Shown: piece by piece, positions 56,587 through 64,000 of the stretch
Position numbering within the stretch: the stretch's first letter is position 1
How the letters are laid out: the number at the start of each line of letters is the position of its first letter
Assembly (NCBI GenBank): GCA_951799425.1
Contig: OX637397.1
Location: forward strand, 39,040,409-39,104,408
Direction of reading: 5' to 3'
DNA: 64,000 bases
DNA from: Ilex aquifolium
Taxonomy: Eukaryota; Streptophyta; Magnoliopsida; Aquifoliales; Aquifoliaceae
Position numbers and translations under genes: made by a program
Notes under the pieces: model-generated
Seen by the model: the letters and a program-made list of their open reading frames with translations, nothing else
What the model was told of the DNA's origin: nothing
The model's database searches: none

Positions 56587-56885
56587 TTTAAGTTTAGGCA
56601 TTAGTAAATTCGAGTGTTAAATGGCTGGACCTGAGTTATCAAAAAAAAAAAAAAATGGCTGGACCTGATACACTCACCACCAAACAAATGACTCGACACG
56701 TTCATGTCTTATTTTTCTCAAAAAAACACTACAAATGTTGACAAGTGACCTTACAAGCATATCCCAGTACTGTACATTGATGTATGTTGGGCTGTATTGG
56801 GTCTAGTAATTGGGACTCATTGAATTATTGGTTAGCAAATGATTACGTGCAATTGGCTCACAAGGGCAGACTCAAATGTGACCTC

Positions 56886-56893
56886 TATATAAG
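56886..56893 (+). promoter_or_regulatory. TATA box of MLP gene 3
   Basis: TATATAAG in the same context as the gene 2 box, 115 bases before the ATG. Confidence 0.55.
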
Positions 56894-57000
56894 GTACAAA
56901 GACTAGGCAATTGGCATTGTCTTTCACCACTTTCTCTCTCCTCTCTTATGTCTTGAGAGTTATACTTGGTGGGTTTGTGACTGTATTTTTAAGACAAAAA

Positions 57001-59775
57001 ATGGCTAATCTTGCTGGTAAAGTTGAGGCTGAAGTTGAGATAAAATGTGATGCTGATGAGTTTTTCCACAGCTGGGGTGGTAAGGCACACCAAATGCCAA
57101 ATTTGTGCTCTGAAAAGTTGCACAACGTTGAAGTACATGAAGGTGACTGGAAGACAGATGGTTCTGTTAAGCTCTGGACATTTGTTCATGGTAAGGAAAA
57201 CACAACTCATAAAAATATTAGAGGAGTCTATTTAATTTCCAGTATGAGCTGCTGTTGCTAATTTCAAAATTATTATAAAAGTGTCTTACAATAGAAAAGA
57301 GCACAGATAAAAAACTATTATCCAACAATAAATTATATCTTACTTACTGCTAAAAGCCTAGGCCAACAAGAAGACAAGTGTGGATCTGTGTCTGCGTTGG
57401 TGTGTGCAAGTGTGGATCTATGTGTGTTTGAATTTCAAGTTAATCAATTGAATATTGTGATAGAGTTTCAGTGTGATCGAGTTGTATGTTGTGATTTAGT
57501 GTGGATCTATGTTTTCTTTTTTTAATTTTTAGTTTAATAATATAAATTTAATAGTTGGGTCAAACATGTTTTTTGTTTTTGTTTTGTTTATTTGTTAAAC
57601 ATAAATAACTACCAAACATGTTTTATTTTTTTATTTTTTACCATAGAAAAAATTAAAATTATTATTTTATTTTATTAGAAACTCACATAACTCTTTGTGA
57701 TTTTGGATTGAAGTGCAACTGTTAACTGGATTAACAAATTTGTTAAAAATTAAAGGCTTAAGAGGTAGAAGGGTATAAACATTATTTTGACATGGTATTT
57801 TATGTAAAACATTGAATGTACGATACGATATTATCACTTTGACGTGGTGTTATTATCTAATAATAATTTTATAAGGGCATGTTTGTTTGTAGTATTAAAT
57901 TTGGGTGGTATTAGAAATCATTTTCATTCCCCTCCAATCAAATGGTATACTATATCCGGTCTTAAACTTGTATCCTATCATTCTCCTTGTTTGTTTGTTC
58001 AATAAGTACTATGATGGGTCCCACAAATAACCATCTATTATATCACATCTTATATAACAAATATACCATTTTACCATTAACATCTTCCATTCCATTACTC
58101 CGTTTGTGTAACGCTTTTGCACAATGTTTGGTATAATAAATAATCTAATGTTATGAATCGGTCATACAGTAAAAAAAATTTAAAAAAATCGGTGATACCA
58201 TAGCCTTAAACATAATACAAGGAAAAAATTTAAAATAATTTTTTTTAAAAAATCGTTAACACCGTACACTTAAACATAATATAAGGAAAAAATTTAAAAT
58301 GATTCACTGTACGCTTAAACATAATACAAAGAAAATTTTCAAAATAATTTTTTTTAAAAAAAAATCGGTGACACCGTACGCTTAAACATAATACAAGGAA
58401 AAAATTCAAAATAATTTTTTTTAAAAAAAATTTTTAAAAAATCGGTGACACCGTACGCTTCAAAATATTTTTTTTTTAAAAAAATTAAAAAAAAAACCGG
58501 TGACACCGTACGCTTAAACATAATACAAAGAAAAATTCAAAATAATTTTTTTATATGTGAACTCTTCACATAGGAGGGCATTTGTGTCATTTTACTCGTT
58601 TATACAATCCTTTCACTTATACCGGGAAGATAATACCACCTGGTAGGTGGTATTGCTTAGTACCATATAGAAGGCATTTAAGTCACTATTCACACCGGGT
58701 CGGTACTATGACCCGAAAAATAATACTGATTGAAAAATGTCAAATAAACAAGGTATAAAGTGGACTCTACGTACTATTTCCCTTATACCAGCCCCTTATA
58801 CTACTCTTATCCTTCAACCAAACATGCCCTAAGTGGATAAAGTGAACCTCACTAATTCATTAGACAGTGACCGAATGACCTGGTCAATCCTAGGAATAAG
58901 CATGTTTACTAAGAAGTAGAAGTTCACATGCCCAGCAACGGATCTCAAACAAACCGTGGTTGACAACAGGGTCTCTTTCCAAAAAAAAAAGAAGTATGAT
59001 TATACTTCGGTAGGAAGTCAGAACTGGTGGAAGTGGACAAACTACTCGATGTTGGTCTTGATGTGCTTTGAAAGAAATATAGATATGATTTGCACTAAAA
59101 TACTTAAGATAGACCTATCGGGAACACATTCACTCATGGGCATTGACATCTTAATGCGTTGCAATTTGTGCATTGTTCGATCTTTTGTCACCGATTTAAC
59201 TTTAGATTTCAATATTTATTAAGATCCATTACCTATTCAATAATACTGATTCATCAAATCAAAATTTTAAGTCTATTTAGCACTTTCCTATGGGTAGTTA
59301 GTGAAGTAGTGGGATTCACTTTATACATTTGTAATTTTATTATGAATGACGACACCATGTGATAATAATAATAATATAGTGTCACTGTTACATAAATATT
59401 TAAGTAGGGTATGTAATATGTATATATTCTTAAGTATAGAGACTAAAGTCACTGGGTTAATATTTATTCAACTGCAAGTGACTGGACTTTGGTTTTGTGA
59501 TAACCTTAGAGGGAAAAGTGGAGACTTTTAAAGAAAGGCTCACAATAGACGAGGAAAACAAGCTCATCACTGCTGATGGAATAGAAGGAGATCCCATGAA
59601 ACTCTACAAGATCTTCAAGGGCTCCTTACAGATTATAACAAAGGGTCAATCCAGCTTTGCGAAATGGTCCATTGACTACGAGAAAATCAACAAGGATGTT
59701 CCCGATCCAACATCGTACCTCGACTGGCTTGTTAACAGTAGCAAACTCATCGATGAATCGCTTCTAAAGGCATAA
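57001..59775 (+). CDS. Major latex protein-like (MLP/Bet v 1 fold), gene 3
   Basis: Two exons, 57001-57190 and 59510-59775, in phase 1, give 151 residues with the same landmarks as gene 2. Relative to gene 2 there are 2 changed residues in exon 1 (His-Leu to Gln-Met at the HLPN/QMPN site) and 8 in exon 2, including Val to Gly in IFKGSL, Val to Ala, Phe to Tyr in WSIDYEK, Glu to Lys, Gly to Ser and Ala to Ile near the C-terminus, and Thr to Ala as the last residue. The 2.3 kb intron carries a Harbinger-like element (57875-58829) and another insert (58862-59217) but lacks the gene 2 CACTA and Helitron. Splice sites and promoter are intact, so it looks functional. Ligand unknown. Confidence 0.9.
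57875..58829. mobile_element. PIF/Harbinger-like element in MLP gene 3 intron, TAA TSD, empty site in gene 2
   Basis: The left end GGGCATGTTTGTTTGTAGTA and the reverse-complemented right end GGGCATGTTTGGTTGAAGGA are terminal repeats. TAA stands at 57872-57874 and 58830-58832, while gene 2 has a single TAA at 44526-44528 in the same context (CTTATAAGTGG). The element is 955 bases and contains a minisatellite. No transposase is seen. Confidence 0.8.
58189..58550 (+). repeat. Minisatellite inside the Harbinger-like element
   Basis: About six variable-length units, mostly 50-75 bases, are built on CGGTGACACCGTACGCTTAA, then ACATAATACAAGGAAAAA and an A/T-rich run ending TTTTTTTAAAAAA. Units differ mainly in the length of the A/T runs. 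Confidence 0.75.
58862..59217. other. Gene-3-specific insert in the MLP intron, origin unknown
   Basis: Sequence from about 58862 (GACAGTGACCGAATGACCTG) to 59217 has no counterpart in gene 2, where different sequence (44557-44660) stands between matching flanks. It holds an 88-codon open frame of no recognisable family. Ends are not defined by repeats. Confidence 0.35.
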
Positions 59776-60694
59776 TTTGATCATATAAGTTCATATATTC
59801 TACTATAATGTGATTATAGTAGCAGTGCTATTATTAATAAAGCTCTAAAGAAAGCTGGATATCAAAATAATAATGTGGTTGCTTTATGGTTAATGTGTGT
59901 ATGTATCAAAATAATAAATTGTACACTGTTGGCAATTCGTATGTAAAATATAATATTGAAGTGCAGATCATGTGGGTTTATATTGGCAGGTGTAAAGTGT
60001 ATTTCATATTGATATTTTGCTTGGCTATTTGAATTCGAATTGGTTAAATAATATTTCAATATTATGATTTTTCAATATATTTATAATTCGACCAGATTGG
60101 TTTTGTCTTATTAACATAAATATAGTATAGGGATTTGATAAAATTGAGTATAATTTGATGAAATTGGATGAGAATTAGGATATGATTTGTTCGAATTGAA
60201 ATTTTAGAGACACATAGATTCGATTGAATTTATATTAATGTATTCCGATATGTATTTTTTTTTGAACAAGTATTCGGAATTGAAAGAACGAAATTCGTCG
60301 ATTTTTTAAATTAATTTAAGCCCGGAGTTTTCAATTTGGATCCTGATAACTCAAAGTCTAAACATTGCAAGCCTAATTATCATTCATTCACCGAGCAAGT
60401 TTAGATGATAGTTGTTTTTGGCTTAGCTCCTGTTCTTTGGACTTGCTAACTTTGCGAACACCAAACCTCTAAGCATGTTCTTTTTATTTCTTTCTTTTTT
60501 TTCCCTTGGGAACAAGAACTTACCCGCACACAAACAAAGAAAGATAATAAACAAGAAAAGTAAACATATTATGTGTTTGTATCGCATGGAACCAACCACT
60601 AGTACCTCAATGGATAAGTTTGATTCAATAGTCATGACCCTCAAGTCTATTACACATTATATAGATACTAGTGTAAGTTGTGTAACACTAGACA

Positions 60695-61171
60695 TTAGTA
60701 AAGAATGAAAAAATAAATAATACTATAAATGGCGATTAAAACAACAGGAAAAATCCATGCAGGTTTAACCTTCTTTGGCCGTTTAAAGAAGTCGTCGACG
60801 TAGCTGCATATCAAAGTCCCCAAAAGCCAAGCACACTCAGCACCTAAAAGGTAGCAAGCAGACGCAACAAATGCCACACCCACCTTGTCGTAATCACCAG
60901 AAGAGGGCCGCAGAGACAGATAATAGAGAAACAGCGAAAAGATAATCAGAAACAAACTCAAAAAGAGGCAACCGTGCGTTAAGCAAGCGAATATGACATC
61001 ATCATCAGACTGCAAGTCCTTCTCTTTCTTTTGTTTCTCAGTGTCTTCTTCTTTCTTCTGACCATCAGTCATCTTAATCTCTAATATTATATGTGGCGGC
61101 GACCTATTTTTATATACCTCATTATCATCATCATCCTCCTTTTCTCGTTGCTGCGTCTTGGTCGGATCCAT
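60695..61171 (-). CDS. Small three-TM membrane protein, copy 2
   Basis: A 158-residue frame identical to 47966-48442 except Phe for Cys at residue 128, in the short loop after the second membrane segment (SYVDDFFKRPKK). The layout is the same: acidic/basic N-terminus, three hydrophobic segments, upstream overlapping ATG frame and TATA-like run. It lies convergent to MLP gene 3, about 0.9 kb beyond its stop. The family is unknown. Which of the two copies is the original is discussed in the findings. Confidence 0.6.
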   Translation of the reverse strand: MDPTKTQQREKEDDDDNEVYKNRSPPHIILEIKMTDGQKKEEDTEKQKKEKDLQSDDDVIFACLTHGCLFLSLFLIIFSLFLYYLSLRPSSGDYDKVGVAFVASACYLLGAECAWLLGTLICSYVDDFFKRPKKVKPAWIFPVVLIAIYSIIYFFILY

Positions 61172-62514
61172 TGATGAGAAGCAGTGCGTACACCCATGAG
61201 AGGTTGAGATTGATAAACCCTATTAATATAACTATATATATATAGATGGAGAGAGATTGGGGAGGACACGAGGAATAGGAAGAAGAAGAAGAAGATAGAG
61301 GACACGAGAGAACGTGCGGAGAGACGCGGAGAAAAAATTTCCCCAAGTCCAGTTAGAAGAGTTCCCAATATTCTATCATGTCCCTATTCTACATACTTTT
61401 ACAATCTATGTAGGAGTAGGAAACTTCAAAGACATCGAACCCAATCTATTTAGGAGACTTCAAATTCTGATCTACAATTTGTGGGAATAAAATAAATTTT
61501 TTGAAACTTCTCAATTATTTTATTTTAATTTCAAATTTATTTATTTATTAATTTTTATTATGGGTCGGTTACATTTGTTGTAAGGTTTTTTTGGAGGTCG
61601 ATACATGTACACTTTTTACAACTTATTTGACTTACACAATAACATTTTACAAGGAAAAAAAAGAAAATATATTTTGTACCTAATTTAGTAATCTTATCTG
61701 GTGACATGATGAATTGTAGCTGTTGAATTGATAGTGGGTCTCAACTAATAGTAGGATCCATTATCAATCTAATGACAGAAAATGATAAGGTCATCAAATA
61801 AGGTCATTAAATAATGTCCATGTAATATTGTTCTTTTTTATCATAATCTTAAAAAACTTAATCAAACATATATTCCGTGAGTAATGACAAATTCATAGAA
61901 AAATAATTTTATAAGAGTGTCAATGACGAGAGAACATAATTTGTCAAATAATTTTTTGAATTTAAAAGTTTTGGAATTTTTTATTTAATTTAAAAATTAA
62001 GTCAATTAGTTATACTATCAATATAAAAAGATGTTAGAAAAACTTCAATAGGAATACTAAATAATTAATATGCATCCGGAAAAAAAAAAATAAATATAAA
62101 CAAATTTACACTATTATTAAAGAAAATTTTAAAAAAAATCTCAATTGAATTTATCGCTTTAGGCTCAAAACAGATGAAGCCATCCCTGGAATTAAGACAA
62201 GTGATGTGACCATTATTATTTTCGGTATTACATGTGAAAATAAATATAAACTATAAATTTTTTTTTTGAATTATTGAAAGCCCAATAATGAAAATAACAA
62301 ACTCAGATTAAGCAATCAAAGAACTTTTTTTACATGTCACAATACAATTAAACAAAAAATAGAAGACCAAAAAACTTCACTTTTTCTTAGCATATCCGAC
62401 CTGATTCAATTTTGTCATTCGATCAAGATAAGAAAGTAAGGAAAATGCATGAATCAGGTGATATAGTACATCATTTTTTTAACTTACAGTAGGTGATCAA
62501 CATAATATTAGAGT

Positions 62515-63130
62515 TAGGGGCGTTTATGGGCTGAGTTACACACGGGTCTTGTTATTCGGTTTGAAAAAATAGCCTCGAAGCCCAATAGGCCCAGTAGTTG
62601 GCCCGCCAGAGCCCCGAGCCCAATATCTTTTAAGAGAGGATTTGAATTTACCATCAAACCCATTACCCGCCTTGAAGCCCGGTCCATGAGTCCGCCCGCA
62701 AAAACCCGACCCATGAGCCCACCCGCCCACCTAGCCTGTCTGCCATTCCACCCAATTGTTTGAAAAAAAGTTAACTATTGAAACTTTGAAAGTTTTGTGG
62801 TAATATATGACTCTACTTTGTTTAAATAAAATTATTCATTCTTTACTTTTTGCTTATTTTGAGTTTACTTTTAATTCAAAAATGTAATCTTAAAAAAAAT
62901 TAAGTTGAAAACATTTTAAATGAAATTGTATATATATATAAAAAAAGACCCATACAACAAGCTCACTCGTAAGGCCCGCCTAGTGAGTGGTGGGTAGCCT
63001 ATCCCTACCCGTAGCCCGGCCGAGCCCACCCGATAACTCGCCTGGATAAGAGCTTAGGCCTACACTACCCAAGTCTGACTCAGAAAAAATTCCACAGGGC
63101 CTAATCCAGCCCGACCCATGAACACCCTTA
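62515..63130. mobile_element. hAT-like MITE of the GGCCCGG family, copy in block 2
   Basis: Duplicate of 49786-50401, with only two or three base differences. It was carried along by the segmental duplication rather than inserted independently. Confidence 0.6.
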
Positions 63131-63743
63131 GTCAGAGTTTAAAAGTAATGAGTTCAAATTCCAATAGACATCCTCCTTTAAAACAACAACAAAACAAAAA
63201 TCACATATTTGGACCACCCAAAATAGGCCACACATGAGGAAAAATATTATATAAATATGTATGTTACACCATTCTTTCACAACTTATGCTTTTAACAATT
63301 GAGATCGCTCACAAATATGTAGAACCCGATCTTGCAAAAGTTTTATATAACTTCCCACATTTTTGAAGGATTTATTCTCCTCCTAAACCTAATTTCTAAA
63401 CACGTCCTAATATATACTAGTGGCATGAATACTTGTGCAATGTTTATTAGGGAAGCATATAGCTTAATTGGTTATAACTTAAGCATGTCATCATCATTCC
63501 AGTTCTACCAGGTTAATTGCCTTGAATAATAATTAGTGTGTTATGAAATAGACGATACATTAATAAAATATTAAGAGAGTAATACATAAAATAATATATA
63601 AAAATAAATCATTCCAAAATTTAATTGGAGTGGTTGATTCCCTTATGTCAGATCATGGTTGTTAGCTCGGACCACTCATACACCAACTAAAACCTTTGAA
63701 TTTAGACAAGTGATGCGACCATTATTATTGCATTATTATGCTC

Positions 63744-64000
63744 AGGATTGTCCATGGGCCGGGCCGGGCCGGGGTAGGCCCATGAAATTTTTTTCGAATC
63801 AGACTTGAGTAGTGCAGGTTCAAGCCCTTACCCAAGTGAGTTATCGGCCGGGCTGAGCCGGGGTAGGTTACCTACATCCCAACCCGTGAGCTTACTAAGC
63901 TGGCCTTCTGGGCGGGCCTACTCGCAGATTTTTTATATACAACTTCATTTAAAAATAGTGAATATTTTTGTAATTTAATATTTGTATAAATTATATTTTT
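63744..64000. mobile_element. hAT-like MITE of the GGCCCGG family, cut by the window end
   Basis: Duplicate of the first 257 bases of 51015-51632. Its right end lies outside the window and may be complete there, unlike copy 1. Confidence 0.55.

Larger units (their letters stand above)
54143..56885. other. Upstream region of MLP gene 3, older duplicate layer
   Basis: Counterpart of 40979-43374, diverged by base changes and by two extra insertions (54352-54883 and 56271-56586). The CACTA-like relic recurs at 55689-56030. The promoter repeat present twice before gene 2 is present once and shortened here (56786-56828). Confidence 0.55.
59791..64000. repeat. Recent segmental duplicate, copy 2 (runs off the window)
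   Basis: Counterpart of 47062-51271 at offset 12729, near-identical. The copy 1 edge would correspond to 64361, beyond the window, so whether this copy continues past that point cannot be seen. The polyadenylation signal of MLP gene 3 is at 59836-59841. Confidence 0.85.

Noticed and set aside
1-64000. CRISPR arrays, bacterial operons, tRNA or rRNA genes
   Set aside because: None seen; the sequence is plant nuclear DNA and the repeated arrays present are mini- and microsatellites or transposon parts.

Overview
The window is nuclear DNA of a flowering plant, most likely a eudicot. It is AT-rich, its genes are split by GT-AG introns, and most of the space between genes is filled with small transposons of plant families (Helitrons, hAT, PIF/Harbinger, CACTA, tRNA-type SINEs, LINE tails). 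The recognisable genes are plant-specific or plant-typed: a CLE signalling peptide, a PPR-DYW organelle RNA editing protein, Mediator subunit 21, a plastid-type EamA transporter, and three major-latex-protein (MLP, Bet v 1 fold) genes. The species cannot be named from what I can see.

Layout. 1-12 kb is gene-poor and holds an 8-base-TSD hAT-like element (909-1461), a fold-back repeat (2313-2702), two head-to-tail Helitrons (3409-7270 and 7275-8017), a Tourist-like MITE and a Helitron scrap. A CLE16/17-type gene lies at 12113-12424. 12.4-21 kb holds SINEs, one hAT element with a perfect TSD, an unrecognised minus-strand reading frame and a possible organelle-derived patch. 21165-23021 (minus) is an intronless PPR-DYW gene. 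25604-29854 is MED21 in four exons, with LINE debris in its long first intron. 30238-31470 is a large TAA-flanked element. 31815-36564 is a seven-exon EamA transporter. 38568-40490, 43491-47046 and 57001-59775 are three MLP genes with identical 190 + 266 nt coding exons.

From about 40.7 kb to the end the window is a tandem duplication. An older layer copied the MLP gene with its upstream region, and the two copies have since gained different transposons. Several of these have exact empty sites in the sister copy, so insertion points and target-site duplications can be read directly. A much younger layer, about 4.57 kb at roughly 0.25% divergence by eye, carries a small three-TM membrane protein gene. 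It appears to have been placed inside the 3' UTR of the second MLP gene, pushing that gene's original 3' end to 51.63 kb.

CLE16-type peptide, PPR-DYW gene and MLP tandem in the same order recall Arabidopsis At2g01505 (CLE16), At2g01510 (PPR) and At2g01520/At2g01530 (MLP328/329). This is from memory and supports an orthology reading. I found no new enzymatic or defence system; the unusual content is the layered duplication and the natural record of insertions it preserves.
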